Assembly (NCBI GenBank): GCA_030429345.1
Contig: JAUIFJ010000008.1
Coordinates: 62,001 to 126,000, forward strand
From: a bacterium
Lineage (GTDB): Bacteria; CAIWAD01
Length of the DNA stretch: 64,000 nucleotides
Direction: 5' to 3'
Both the position numbers and the translations under genes were made by a program. The notes below the pieces were generated by a model. It did not search any database. It saw only the letters and a program-made list of their open reading frames with translations, and was not told the DNA's origin. Positions 42,780 through 52,196 of the stretch are shown here, one piece after another. Each line of letters opens with the position of its first letter. Positions within the stretch are counted from its first letter, which is position 1.

Positions 42780-43913
42780 ATGTCCCTTCGATCCTGCCTG
42801 CTGGCCCTGCTGGCGGCCTCCTCTGTTTCCGCCCAGACCGTCGAAACCGTGCTCAGCGGTCCCGAGGCCTTCGATGACGCTCTCAGCCTGGACGCCCAGG
42901 GCCGCCTCTACGGCTCCTACTACTACGGTCAGCGCATCACGCGCATCTTGCCGGACGGCTCGACGGAGCTGTTTCTGGACGGCCTCGGCAATCCCAACGG
43001 CACCGCCTTCGATCCGGAGGGCCGTCTGCTGGTCGCCGAGGCGGGAGGGGATCGGGTGTTGCGCGTGACGCAGGAGGGTGTCAGCGAAACGCTGATCGAG
43101 GGCCTCAACAACCCGGCCGGCGTGCTCCCTCTCGCCGATGGCAGCCTGCTCATCGCGCGCTATTCAAACAACAGAGTGGACATTCTCTACGCAGAGGAGG
43201 AAGAAACCGAACTCTGGCTCAGCCACCCGAGCATGAGCGGGCCTGTCGGCCTGAAGGCGGACACGGAAGGGAATGTATACATCGGCTGTTTCAACAACGG
43301 CAAGGTGCTCAAGCGCGACAGCGAGGGCGAGGTCACGGAGATCGGCGATGTGCCGGGCTACCTGGGCTTCCTGGAGATCGTCGGGGACTTCGTCTACGCG
43401 ACGGCTTTCCAGGAGCACCAGATCTACCGGATGGCCCTCGACGGCAGCGGACAGGAAGTCTGGGCGGGAAGCGGGAGTTCCGGGCAGATCGACGGCCCGC
43501 TGGCGGAGGCGCGCTTCGACGGGCCCAACGGCATCCTGGCCAGCGCGAGCGGGGACACGCTCTGGATCACGGACCACAACAGCCGGGCGCTGAGGCGCAT
43601 TGTCGGCGTGCTCGAGGGCACCGGCTTGTCGCAGGGCCCGGAACGTCCCTCGTTCTTCGAACTGGGTGCCCCCTATCCCAATCCCTTCAACCCGCGGGCG
43701 CTGCTGCCGCTCCAGCTGCACCGCGAGGCGACGGTGCGCCTGGCTCTCTTTGATCTGCGTGGTGCGCGAGTGGGGTCCGAGGCGGTCTTCCGCCTGGGAG
43801 CCGGGGAACACCTGTTGCCGCTCGAGGCGCAGGACCTGGCCAGCGGGGCCTATTTCCTGCGCCTGCAGGCCGGCGATGACCAGGCCAGTCGCCGTATCAC
43901 ACTGCTTCGCTAG
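42780..43913 (+). CDS. secreted NHL/SMP-30-like beta-propeller protein with type IX sorting domain
   Basis: A 377-aa protein with a signal peptide (MSLRSCLLALLAASSVSAQ). Six or so propeller blades are visible as repeated 'G.LL.A..G.......G' units (GRLYGSYYYGQRI, GRLLVAEAGGDRV, GSLLIARYSNNRV, GNVYIGCFNNGKV), ending with the NHL-type FDGPNGILA. The last about 80 residues are a type IX secretion sorting domain starting PYPNPFNPRALLPL. An AAGGAAG ribosome site precedes the ATG. A 101-base gap separates it from the fusion gene. It converges on the GH38 gene with a 17-base overlap of coding ends. Confidence 0.82.
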   Translation: MSLRSCLLALLAASSVSAQTVETVLSGPEAFDDALSLDAQGRLYGSYYYGQRITRILPDGSTELFLDGLGNPNGTAFDPEGRLLVAEAGGDRVLRVTQEGVSETLIEGLNNPAGVLPLADGSLLIARYSNNRVDILYAEEEETELWLSHPSMSGPVGLKADTEGNVYIGCFNNGKVLKRDSEGEVTEIGDVPGYLGFLEIVGDFVYATAFQEHQIYRMALDGSGQEVWAGSGSSGQIDGPLAEARFDGPNGILASASGDTLWITDHNSRALRRIVGVLEGTGLSQGPERPSFFELGAPYPNPFNPRALLPLQLHREATVRLALFDLRGARVGSEAVFRLGAGEHLLPLEAQDLASGAYFLRLQAGDDQASRRITLLR

Positions 43914-46680
43914 AAGCGAAGACCACTTCCAGTCCCAGCACCTTGTGGCTGCCAAAACGGAGCTCGATGCTGTCCTTCGCCGTGAGTGACAGCTCCTCCT
44001 GCCGCTCCTCGATCAGGTTCGTGATCCAGGCCTTGGCCAGCGGGCGGCCGAAACGAAGGCGGACCGGGGCTACCGCCGAGCCCGTGTTCCACAGGCGGAT
44101 CACCAGGCTGTCCCGTTCCTCGTGGACCTTCAGCGCCGAAGGCAACACGCCCGCCCCTTCCAGTTCCAGCAGGCCGGCACCCGCCGCCGCTCCGGCGCAG
44201 ACCCCCTGGCGCAGCTGCAGGGGGGCGCGATAGGCCATAGAACACCTGGCGGCTTCCACGACCGGCGAGTCCCCCTGCAGGCACTGCAGGGCATAGCGGA
44301 AAGTGTGCTCGCCCGCGCACTGGGCCTCCGGGGTCGGCAGCGTGGGGCCCGCGTTGCAGTTGCGGCGCGTCGGGAAATCGTCGCGGCTCAGCCAGCCGAC
44401 GGCTCGCAGGAGAGTCAGCGCCATCCCCGCTCCCTGGCCCTCGTCCAGCGGCGCGATCTCCGGCAGGCCGCGGTTGTATACCGCCAGGCCACGGCCTTCC
44501 TGATGGAGGAAACTATAGCCCTGCTGCGGCAAGGTGCCGGGGTGGGGCTGCTCCCAGTGCTCGCTGGCCGGTGTGCGCAAGGGCCGTGCGTGCACCATGA
44601 ACTGCCCCTCGCTGTGGATCGTCGTGCAGGGAAGGTCGGTGCGGAAGAGGGCGCGATAGCGGATGTCCTCGGCGCGGTTGTCCAGCGTGGTCTCGACACG
44701 CAGCAGTGGATCGCCGTCGCGCAGACTCAGGCGCACACGCACCGGAAGCTCGACGAGCTCCTCGCTGCGGGTCTTGCGGTCCTTGCCGATCCTCTTCGGG
44801 ACCGGCCAGTGGAAGCGGGCTTCCAGGCGCGCTTCCAGGCCCCCGGCATCCAGCACCTCCACCTGGCCCTCGAGGCCGTCGCTCGTGCCGCAGAAACCTT
44901 CGGCGGCGGGGCTGTAGTCGTACTCGTCGCCGACATCCTCCTGCTGCTCGAGCAGGTGGAGATCCTGGTATTCCTTGCCGCCCTGCTTGTCCAGCAGGTC
45001 GAAACTGCCGTTGCCGTGCAGTGTCACACGCAGGTACCCGTTCTCGAGGACCCGGCCTTCCGCCCGGGCCGTACCGATCCGCTCCCTGCAGCTGGAATCG
45101 CCCTCCCCGGCCGGCAGCAGGCGATAGCCCTTGTGCCCCAGTCCGGGAAGATCCGTGGCCCTGAAGCGGATCAGGCAGAACTGGTCCGCCTTGTCCTCCG
45201 GGTCCCCGCTGCGGCGGATGCGTTCGCCCATCGCATGGAGATAGGTGTCACGCAGCTTCAGCTGTTCTTCGGTATGCAGTTCGGCGCGGTAGTCGATGCC
45301 CCAGAAACGCTCCTGCCAATGACGCTCGACCAGCTCGAAGGGCACGGCCTTCCCGGCCTCGTCCTCCAGGCGCATCCGGTCAATATGAGGCTGGCCCGGC
45401 AGCAGGATCACCATTCGTGTGACAACCTCGTCGCGCCGCCAGGGCAGGCTGTTGGTCACCGCCAGGCGTGTGTGCGTGTCGTCCGCGTGTGCGGGCGCGA
45501 AGAAGGGCTGCAGGTCGCGCAGGATGCGATGCAGCTGCTGCTCGCAGGCCTCCTGGACCTCCGAGAAGCGGGCCATCATCTCGCGGTGCACGCGGTCAGT
45601 CGAGCACCCGCAGATGCTGTCGTGGGGGTGGTTCTCCATCAGCCTGCGCCAGGCCCAGCGCAGCACGCCGCGCGGGGCGGGCAGGCCATGCAGGAAATGC
45701 GCCATGGCGCTGAGCGGTTCCAGGCGCTGTTCGAGCAGGGTCTGCAGTTCCTCGTTGGCCTGCTTGATGTACATTCTCGCCGACCAGACGCCGCTGAGGA
45801 TGTGATGTGTCACGCCACCCAGCAGTTCTCCCCGGTGCAGGGGCAGCTCCGCCCCCTGGGCCTGCAGGTCCGCGAGGAACTGCCGATGGCTGCCGGAGCG
45901 GAACTCGACCTGCGGAAAGGCCTCGCGCAGGGCGGCGAGCACGCGTCCGAAGTCGCGCTGGGGCGGGAAATGGTCGCAACCGTTGTTGAGCAGCCAGACG
46001 CCGGCCCTGCCCCGCTCGGACAGTTTCCCGAGCAGAGCACCGATCTTCTCCACCGCCAGCTCCGTGTCGACGCGTCGCGGCGTGTGCGCTTCCCAGATTT
46101 CCGGCACGCCCAGGCCGGCGGCGTTGCAGTAGCCTTCTTCCTGGCAGATGGCGAGCACCTCGCTGCCGTCCGGAGCCTGCCAGCGGTACTCGCTTCCCAT
46201 GGCCCGGCTGGCGTCGTCGTTTCCGCGCGTGTAGACGAAACTGTCCAGTCCGGCACCACGCAGCAGCTGCGGCACCTGGGCCAGGTGCCCGAAGGAGTCG
46301 GGCATGTAGCCCACATCGGCCCTGCCGCCCAGGGAGTCGCAGATCTGGCGGCCGGCCAGCAGGTTGCGCAGGGTGGCTTCCCCGCTGACCAGGAACTCGT
46401 CGGGCAGGATGTACCACGGTCCAATGGAAAGCCTTCCTCCGCGAACGTGATCCAAAACGCGGCGGCGGTCCTCCGGCCGGAACTCCAGGTGGTCCCGCAG
46501 GGCGATGGCCTGGCCGTCGAGCACGAAATGCTCCATTTCCCCCTTGTCGAGCGCGTCCAGCACCTCCCCGACGACGCGCGCCAGGTCGACACGGAAACGC
46601 CCCACGCTCAGGTACCACTCGCGGTCCCAGTGGGTGTGGCTGACCAGCCAGGCACGGCCCTTCGGCTTGCCGGTACTCAT
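43897..46680 (-). CDS. glycoside hydrolase family 38 alpha-mannosidase
   Basis: A 927-aa GH38 enzyme, full family length. The zinc-binding HTHWDREWY (15-23), catalytic aspartate D128 in YMPDSFGH and NNGCDHFP segment (about 250) are all present. The long beta-rich C-terminal domains follow. No signal peptide is visible, so it is probably cytoplasmic and acts on imported alpha-mannosides; MngB-like mannosylglycerate hydrolase is an alternative. Its ATG overlaps the stop of the symporter gene as ATGA, coupling uptake and hydrolysis. Confidence 0.92.
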   Translation of the reverse strand: MSTGKPKGRAWLVSHTHWDREWYLSVGRFRVDLARVVGEVLDALDKGEMEHFVLDGQAIALRDHLEFRPEDRRRVLDHVRGGRLSIGPWYILPDEFLVSGEATLRNLLAGRQICDSLGGRADVGYMPDSFGHLAQVPQLLRGAGLDSFVYTRGNDDASRAMGSEYRWQAPDGSEVLAICQEEGYCNAAGLGVPEIWEAHTPRRVDTELAVEKIGALLGKLSERGRAGVWLLNNGCDHFPPQRDFGRVLAALREAFPQVEFRSGSHRQFLADLQAQGAELPLHRGELLGGVTHHILSGVWSARMYIKQANEELQTLLEQRLEPLSAMAHFLHGLPAPRGVLRWAWRRLMENHPHDSICGCSTDRVHREMMARFSEVQEACEQQLHRILRDLQPFFAPAHADDTHTRLAVTNSLPWRRDEVVTRMVILLPGQPHIDRMRLEDEAGKAVPFELVERHWQERFWGIDYRAELHTEEQLKLRDTYLHAMGERIRRSGDPEDKADQFCLIRFRATDLPGLGHKGYRLLPAGEGDSSCRERIGTARAEGRVLENGYLRVTLHGNGSFDLLDKQGGKEYQDLHLLEQQEDVGDEYDYSPAAEGFCGTSDGLEGQVEVLDAGGLEARLEARFHWPVPKRIGKDRKTRSEELVELPVRVRLSLRDGDPLLRVETTLDNRAEDIRYRALFRTDLPCTTIHSEGQFMVHARPLRTPASEHWEQPHPGTLPQQGYSFLHQEGRGLAVYNRGLPEIAPLDEGQGAGMALTLLRAVGWLSRDDFPTRRNCNAGPTLPTPEAQCAGEHTFRYALQCLQGDSPVVEAARCSMAYRAPLQLRQGVCAGAAAGAGLLELEGAGVLPSALKVHEERDSLVIRLWNTGSAVAPVRLRFGRPLAKAWITNLIEERQEELSLTAKDSIELRFGSHKVLGLEVVFASSEAV

Positions 46681-48617
46681 TGCCTGTCCTCCTGTCTCAC
46701 AATGCCGTCGTCAAGCACGTCGCGCCGGCTGGCGCCGAGCCGGGCGAACATGCGCTTCAGGTCCCCCAGCCCGCCGACGGTGAACCAGACCAGCACGCTG
46801 GCCGAGACCACGGCGTAGAGCCCGATGTAGACTTTCCAGAACGCCATCCATTCGGCGTCGCTCACGTCGCGGCTCAGGTTGATGATCGTGCCCACCCCGA
46901 AGATCGCTCCCCAGAGCAGGGTCCAGGCGTAGGTCAGCAGGTAGAGCGCGCGATCCCGTCGACTGAATTCACGGCCCATGCCGAAGACGCGCCAGCCACG
47001 CGAGGGGTTTGCGCGCTCGATTTTCGTCTCGTCGGGCAGGGCCCATTTGCCGCGGTGCAGCAGCCGGTCCAGGTCGAAGACCTTGCGCGGCCCGAGCAGC
47101 GAGACGAGCACATAGAGGATGCTGCTGCCGAACATGGAGAGCATCCAGAACTGCTGGCCGTTGACCGGGAAATCGGGATTGAACTGGCGGATCACGATCC
47201 CGCCGACCGCCACGCTGCTGCCGGTAATCATCGCTGTCCAGGCAGCTGCCGTCGTGCCGCGCTTCCAATAGAGTCCGCCAATGATCACGGCCCCCGATCC
47301 GCCGGCGAAAATCGCCCCCGTGATGGCGAAGAACATGGCGATGTACTCGCTGGGCCGGAACCAGAGGCTGAAGAAATAGATGAACACGGCTACCGCGAAG
47401 ATCGACAGGCGCAGCAGCAGCAAGTGGGTCTTCGGCTTGAGCGGCTCCTTCTTCCTGCGGAAGGGAAGGATCACGTCCTGGACCAGGATGCTGCCCCAGG
47501 AATGCAGGTAGGTGTCGTGCGTGCTGACGAAGGCGGCCAGCATCACGGCGGCGAAAGCGCCCAGCAGGCCGGCAGGCAGCAGTTCGACCAGGACCAGCGG
47601 CACGCGTAGCTGGCTTTCGATGGCGCCGGGTTCCAGCGCCGCCAGCTTGCCGTCGACCACAGACCGGATGCCCTCGTAGGCTCCGTGATGCATCACCATG
47701 AAGGCGACGATCGGCACCAGCAGCAGGGCCGTCGACTGGCCCAGGCCGCGCCAGGTGCCGAGCACGCCGCCCATCTTGGCCTCGTGGGCACTGGTCGCGC
47801 TGGCATTGTAGCCCTGTGTGCCCTGCCAGGACATGGCTCCGTAGATCACGCCGAAGACACCGATCAGGAAATAGCCCAGGTTGAAGTCCTCCATGTGGGA
47901 GGTCTTGAAGGGGTTGATCTTGGAAGCCTGCTCGGGAGCCATCGCCATCGCTTCCGCCATGTGCTGCCAGTCCAGGCCGACAAGCACATAAAGCAGCAGC
48001 AGCACGAAGACCAGGTTGACGAAGACGCCCTGGATGAAGTCGCTGATGATGATCGCCACCTGGCCGCCGCTGTAGACGAAATAAAGCGCGATGCCCAGCA
48101 GGCAGGCCATCAGAGCGGGATAGGTGCCGATCGTGATCCCGAGTACATCGAAAGAGAGCGGCAGGCCGCAGAAGTGGATGAAGAAGCGCGCGCCGACGCT
48201 GGGAAAGATGCCGAAGTTGACCAGGCCGGCGGCGAAGGCGATCAGACCGGCGAAGACGCGGAAGCCGCGGCTGTAGCGCGCTTCCAGGAACTGGCTCAGG
48301 GTCAGTGCCCGCGTCTGGCGGAAGCGGTAGTTGACCCAGCCGCTCACGGTGAGCACGAGCATCACCAGGCCCATGGTGAAACCCCACCAGGTCTGGGTGA
48401 AGCCGGCCTCGTAGTTCATCTCCAGTTGGCTGACGATCGTGATCGCGCCCAGCGCCGCCACACCGCTGCTCAGGCTGAGGATATATCGTCCCGCGCTGCG
48501 CCCCGCGGCGAGGAAGTCGGCCACACCCTGCATGTGGCGCTTGCTGATCTGTACTCCGCCGAACATCAAGAGGGCGATGAAGGCCACGATGGTCCAGTCG
48601 ATCAGGCCCAGGTTCAT
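46677..48617 (-). CDS. sodium/solute symporter (SSS family)
   Basis: A 646-aa integral membrane protein with about 14 hydrophobic segments. It starts MNLGLIDWTIVAFIALLMF and has the SSS hallmarks DFLAAGRSAGRY, FAAGLVNFGIFPS and the core ALYFVYSGGQVAIIISDFIQG. ATG at 48617 is used because it overlaps the CBM9-protein stop (ATGA); 27 further upstream codons in the same frame look non-coding. It lies between a sugar-binding-domain protein and an alpha-mannosidase, so a sugar or mannoside is the likely substrate, imported with Na+. Substrate choice is inference. Confidence 0.88.
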   Translation of the reverse strand: MNLGLIDWTIVAFIALLMFGGVQISKRHMQGVADFLAAGRSAGRYILSLSSGVAALGAITIVSQLEMNYEAGFTQTWWGFTMGLVMLVLTVSGWVNYRFRQTRALTLSQFLEARYSRGFRVFAGLIAFAAGLVNFGIFPSVGARFFIHFCGLPLSFDVLGITIGTYPALMACLLGIALYFVYSGGQVAIIISDFIQGVFVNLVFVLLLLYVLVGLDWQHMAEAMAMAPEQASKINPFKTSHMEDFNLGYFLIGVFGVIYGAMSWQGTQGYNASATSAHEAKMGGVLGTWRGLGQSTALLLVPIVAFMVMHHGAYEGIRSVVDGKLAALEPGAIESQLRVPLVLVELLPAGLLGAFAAVMLAAFVSTHDTYLHSWGSILVQDVILPFRRKKEPLKPKTHLLLLRLSIFAVAVFIYFFSLWFRPSEYIAMFFAITGAIFAGGSGAVIIGGLYWKRGTTAAAWTAMITGSSVAVGGIVIRQFNPDFPVNGQQFWMLSMFGSSILYVLVSLLGPRKVFDLDRLLHRGKWALPDETKIERANPSRGWRVFGMGREFSRRDRALYLLTYAWTLLWGAIFGVGTIINLSRDVSDAEWMAFWKVYIGLYAVVSASVLVWFTVGGLGDLKRMFARLGASRRDVLDDGIVRQEDRQ

Positions 48618-49693
48618 CGCTGCACCCGGTAGAGAAAGCGGCCTTCGTGATCGATGCTGGATACCAGGCCGTGGCCGTAGTCCAGCGTCAGGCGCCAACC
48701 GGCAGGATCGATCCGGAATACAGGTTCCGCGATGAACCCGGTCTGCTCCGGCAGGAAATCGGCTGGATCACGAATCCAGTCCCCTTTCTCATGAGCCTTC
48801 TTCTGGAGATAGTAGAAGTACCACAGTCTCTGGCGCTCCCCGGGATGGGCTGACCCGTACTGCGATCGCGGCAGCTGCTCGGGATCGAGGATGAAGTACA
48901 CATAGCCCCAGCGTTCGGGGTAGTGCATGGCCACCAGGCCCTGGGGAGTCCAGACCCAGTTGTCCTCGGGCAGCTCCTCGCCGGACTGCGCATCGCGACG
49001 CTTGTGATACTCGCCGTCGATCTCATCCAGGTGATACTGCACGCGCGAGAAGTTCATGCGCCAGAACTCGTGGACTTCAGGAGGACCCGGGTGTGCGGCA
49101 CACTCCTCGAGGACGCTCCAGGGCACGGCCAGCTCGACACTCCAGCCCTTGTCTACATCCGAGGGGTCGTTGAGCGTGCCATCCAGGTAGACCGCCGACT
49201 GCAGTCCGGGAATCCCCCAGGAATCGATGGCCTGGCCGCCGTCGCGGTAGGGTTTCGTCAGCAGCAGGTCCCAGATGGTGCCGAGGGCGTTGATCTCCAG
49301 CTCGTAGTAGTTGTGCGTGTCCCCGTCGGGGTCGATGAAGAACTCGAAGTCGTTCTCGTGGTAGATCACCATGTCGTGTTCGTCGTAGGTCGCCCAGAGA
49401 TGCGGTTCGTCCATCCAGGCGCCGATGTAGAGGCATTCTTCGTCCCAGAGCATCTTCATCCGCGTGTCTTGTCTCGGCATGGGGTGGCTGCTGCCGCGAA
49501 TGTCTACAAAGTGATCGCTCCACTCGGCAGCCTGCCATGCCGGATCATCAAGGCGGCCGTCAACCAGGGGACCCTGGTCGACGAAGACACAGTGATACTC
49601 GCGCACGGAATCGTCCCCTTCCGGAACGGGGAAGGCCTGCACACGACAAGCACTCCCGATGATGCACCAGGCTACAATCCCTTCGCGCAGCAT
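48614..49693 (-). CDS. secreted carbohydrate-binding family 9-like protein
   Basis: A 359-aa protein. The ATG at 49693 follows AAGGAGG and begins a signal peptide (MLREGIVAWCIIGSACRVQA). The CBM9-like fold shows as VDGRLDDPAWQAAEWSDHFVDI, then MKMLWDEECLYIGAWMDEPH, NDFEFFIDPDGDTHNYYELEINA and VELAVPWSVL. Such domains bind sugars or act as probable lyase/oxidoreductase accessory domains. The C-terminal about 120 residues (LWYFYYLQKKAHEKGDWIRD and beyond) are typical of CBM9-like proteins next to transporters. Function is probably binding or processing of an extracellular glycan. Confidence 0.78.
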   Translation of the reverse strand: MLREGIVAWCIIGSACRVQAFPVPEGDDSVREYHCVFVDQGPLVDGRLDDPAWQAAEWSDHFVDIRGSSHPMPRQDTRMKMLWDEECLYIGAWMDEPHLWATYDEHDMVIYHENDFEFFIDPDGDTHNYYELEINALGTIWDLLLTKPYRDGGQAIDSWGIPGLQSAVYLDGTLNDPSDVDKGWSVELAVPWSVLEECAAHPGPPEVHEFWRMNFSRVQYHLDEIDGEYHKRRDAQSGEELPEDNWVWTPQGLVAMHYPERWGYVYFILDPEQLPRSQYGSAHPGERQRLWYFYYLQKKAHEKGDWIRDPADFLPEQTGFIAEPVFRIDPAGWRLTLDYGHGLVSSIDHEGRFLYRVQR

Positions 49694-49782
49694 CCAGCCT
49701 CCTTGATCGATCCAATCCCCGGGCAACCAACCGCGGCTATTCGCTAGAACCCTGGTCCGGGACGGGAACCCATCTTCTTCAC

Positions 49783-49824
49783 ACTTCATACTTCATACTT
49801 CGTACTTCAGCCTTCATCCTTCAT
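49783..49824. repeat. six contiguous degenerate heptamers (ACTTCAT type)
   Basis: The plus strand reads ACTTCAT, ACTTCAT, ACTTCGT, ACTTCAG, CCTTCAT, CCTTCAT with no gaps. On the minus strand this is a (ATGAAGT/ATGAAGG)n array that includes the last codons and the stop of the ROK kinase gene and runs into the following intergenic gap. The rest of the 113-base gap (to 49693) holds nothing recognised apart from the ribosome site of the CBM9 gene. Confidence 0.75.
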
Positions 49825-50727
49825 CGCCAGCTCCGCCAGGCCCAGGAAGGCTGCGTGGCTGCCCGGCAGCGCCGAGGTCCGCAGCTCGATCCGCCCGCGC
49901 ATCACGGGCAGCAGGTGCGCTTCCAGACTGGCGCGGGCCGGCTCCAGCAGCAGATCCCCGGCGTGCGACAGCCCCCCGCTGATCACGAAGGCCTGCGGAT
50001 TCAGCACAAGCGCCACCTGGGCCAGGCCGCGCCCGAGGCGCGCGCCCGTGATACTCCAGCACTCCAGGGCTCCGCGGTCCCCGGCGCGCGCCCGTGTTTC
50101 CAGCTCCCTGCCGCCGGGCTCGCCGGGCAGTCCCAGTTCGCGCGCCGTGATCCGGATGCCTGTGGCGCTGACATAGCGTTCCAGGCAGCCTTTCGCCCCG
50201 CAGCCGCAGGGGCGTCCTCCCGCCTCCAGTTCCAGGTGGCCCAGTTCTCCGGCGAAGCCCTGCGCCCCCTGCTGCAACACGCCGCCGGCAATGATGCCGC
50301 CGCCGACACCCGTGCCCAGGGTCAGCTGCACGAAATCGCACAGGCCCTTGCCCGCTCCATGGGTCGCTTCGCCCCAGGCCGCGGCGCTGGCATCGTTGCA
50401 GACCGTGAGACAGGGAGCGGGATCCGCCAGGGACAGGAGCAGCTGCTCCAGGTCGACCGTTCCCCAGGGCAGGTTCGGCGGTTCGACAATGCGGCGTGTC
50501 AGGGGATCGCCATTGGGGGCGCCGATGGCCAGGCGAGCGGGAAGGGGGCCCTGCCCACGCGCCCAGTCCAGGCAGCGGGCAAGCAGGGCCGCCGGCCCTT
50601 CCCCCGATCGGGTCTCGAGACTGTGTTCCGAAAGGACGCTGCGCCCGGCGTCGAGCAGGGCGAGGGCCGTGTTCGTGCCGCCCAGGTCCAGGGCCAGCAG
50701 CGCGGCCTCGCGGGAGGAGTCCGGCAC
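49807..50727 (-). CDS. ROK-family sugar kinase
   Basis: A 306-aa protein with the ATP-binding DLGGTNTALALLD (14-26), ROK segment GTGVGGGIIAGGVLQQGAQG plus FAGELGHLELE, and the zinc motif CGCGAKGCLERY. No N-terminal helix-turn-helix is present, so it is a kinase rather than a repressor. The GTG start at 50727 overlaps the GH130 stop by one base (TAGTG). With a mannoside phosphorylase next to it, a hexose such as mannose or glucose is the likely substrate. Its 3' end lies in the heptamer array. Confidence 0.88.
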   Translation of the reverse strand: MPDSSREAALLALDLGGTNTALALLDAGRSVLSEHSLETRSGEGPAALLARCLDWARGQGPLPARLAIGAPNGDPLTRRIVEPPNLPWGTVDLEQLLLSLADPAPCLTVCNDASAAAWGEATHGAGKGLCDFVQLTLGTGVGGGIIAGGVLQQGAQGFAGELGHLELEAGGRPCGCGAKGCLERYVSATGIRITARELGLPGEPGGRELETRARAGDRGALECWSITGARLGRGLAQVALVLNPQAFVISGGLSHAGDLLLEPARASLEAHLLPVMRGRIELRTSALPGSHAAFLGLAELAMKDEG

Positions 50728-51698
50728 TAGACGGCCCTGCAGGCGTCGAGCAGTTCGCGGACCGTGGCCTCGGCCATGCAGACCCGCGTGTCGGCGGCGC
50801 CGTAATACACCCGGACGATGGCCGTGTCCGGGGCCGGCTCGCCCTCTACCTGGTCCGACACGGTCCAGGCGGTGGGAAAGACGACATTGGGCACCTGTCC
50901 CGTCTGCTCGTAGGAGAAACGCGGCTCGAGAATGTTCTGCCTCGAGCGGAAAAGAAGGCGGGAAGGGTCCTGCGCGTCCAGCAGGGCCAGGCCGGCCTGG
51001 TAAACGCCGGCAGCGCCGAAGTGGGTCGCGACACCGTGATACAGCAACAGCCAGCCTTCGGAGGTCAGCAGGGGCGGGGGACCGGCGCCGATGCGCTCGT
51101 CCCAGAAATGGGGCCGCCCGCGCAGCAGCTCGCCTTCCCTGCGCCAGTCCTGCAGATCCTCCGAGCTGCGGGCCACGATGCGGTCCCCGCTGGCAGGCTC
51201 GCCCGGCGCGCGGGTCGTATTGGGCCGATCCAGCATCCAGTAGCGCCCTCCCGGCCGCCCGGGGAAGAGCACCGAATTGCGCGCGGGCTCCTCGTCGAAG
51301 AGACGCAGCAGCTGCAGGGAATCCCGGGTCGTCCATTCGAAGAGGCCCGTGTGACAGGCCTGCTCCATGTCCAGGGCCAGGAAGACGAAGAGGCGTCCCT
51401 CGAGGGCCGTGATCCGCGGATCATAACCATGGAAGACCTTGCGCCCTTCCAGGCCCAGCAGGCGCACCGGTTCCGGGTCCACGTGGAACTGGGAGCGGCT
51501 GCCCTGGGTCGCGTGCAGGAGCCAGGTGCGGCGGCCCCGGTCCTGGACGCGCAGCAGCAGGTGCAGCGTGTCGTCCACCAGCACCGCGCCGGGATTGAAG
51601 ACCGCGCTGGGATCGAAGAGCGGGGAGTCGGAAGGCAGCTGCAGGTCGTCGGGACGCAGCAGCGGGTTGTCGGGAAAGCGGCGCAGCTGGGAAAGCAT
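50727..51698 (-). CDS. glycoside hydrolase family 130 (mannoside phosphorylase/mannosidase)
   Basis: A 323-aa five-bladed propeller enzyme. Family features: NPLLRPDDL at the N-terminus, FNPGAVLVDDTLHLLLRVQDR, KVFHGYDPRITAL, then LDRPNTTR, GAGPPPLLTSEGWLLLYHG and a C-terminal VYYGAADTRVCMAE. GH130 enzymes phosphorolyse or hydrolyse beta-linked mannosides. A GGAGG ribosome site precedes the ATG. The phosphorylase product mannose-1-phosphate and a free sugar for the adjoining ROK kinase would make a coherent route. Whether it is a phosphorylase or a hydrolase cannot be fixed here. Confidence 0.85.
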   Translation of the reverse strand: MLSQLRRFPDNPLLRPDDLQLPSDSPLFDPSAVFNPGAVLVDDTLHLLLRVQDRGRRTWLLHATQGSRSQFHVDPEPVRLLGLEGRKVFHGYDPRITALEGRLFVFLALDMEQACHTGLFEWTTRDSLQLLRLFDEEPARNSVLFPGRPGGRYWMLDRPNTTRAPGEPASGDRIVARSSEDLQDWRREGELLRGRPHFWDERIGAGPPPLLTSEGWLLLYHGVATHFGAAGVYQAGLALLDAQDPSRLLFRSRQNILEPRFSYEQTGQVPNVVFPTAWTVSDQVEGEPAPDTAIVRVYYGAADTRVCMAEATVRELLDACRAV

Positions 51699-51716
51699 CG
51701 CACCTCCAGTATTGGA

Positions 51717-52196
51717 TCACAGGGGGCGGCGCAGCCTTTCCACCGCCGGGGCGTAGAGTCGGCAGAGTTCCTCGGCCAGGTCGCGCTCGGCCTCGCCGAA
51801 GCGGGCCACACGATGGCTGTCCACGTCGAGCTGTCCGATGACGGCTCCTTCGTGGAACACGGGAACGACGAGTTCGGAACGGACGGCGTCGCCGCAGGAG
51901 AGATAGTTCTCTTCCTGTCGCACATCGAGCACGACGATGCTCTCCTCCCGTTCGGCGGCCAGTCCGCAGATGCCGCGGCCGAAGGGGATCCGGCGGTGGT
52001 CGGTAGCGGCGCCGGCGAAGGGGCCGAGCACGAGTTCCCGGGGCGAGGCGGGATCGACCAGGTACCAGCCGACCCAGTCCCAGCCCTCCAGGCGCTCGCG
52101 CAACAGGGACACGATACGCTCCGCCGCCCTCTCCGGATCCGCGGCCAGCAGCTCGCGGGCCGAACGGCGAAGGGCCTCGAATTCAGGGCCTGCCAT
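51717..52196 (-). CDS. GAF-domain protein, free-methionine-R-sulfoxide-reductase-like
   Basis: A 159-aa single GAF domain. WDWVGWYLVD, GPFAGAATDHRRIPFGRGICG, SELVVPVFHEGAVIGQLDVDS and FGEAERDLAEEL follow the fRMsr (MsrC) family in order. Two cysteines are seen (ICG and YLSCGDA) where the classic enzyme uses three, so catalytic activity is uncertain. Its start immediately follows the OsmC stop, and the two redox-type proteins are likely expressed together. Confidence 0.75.
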   Translation of the reverse strand: MAGPEFEALRRSARELLAADPERAAERIVSLLRERLEGWDWVGWYLVDPASPRELVLGPFAGAATDHRRIPFGRGICGLAAEREESIVVLDVRQEENYLSCGDAVRSELVVPVFHEGAVIGQLDVDSHRVARFGEAERDLAEELCRLYAPAVERLRRPL

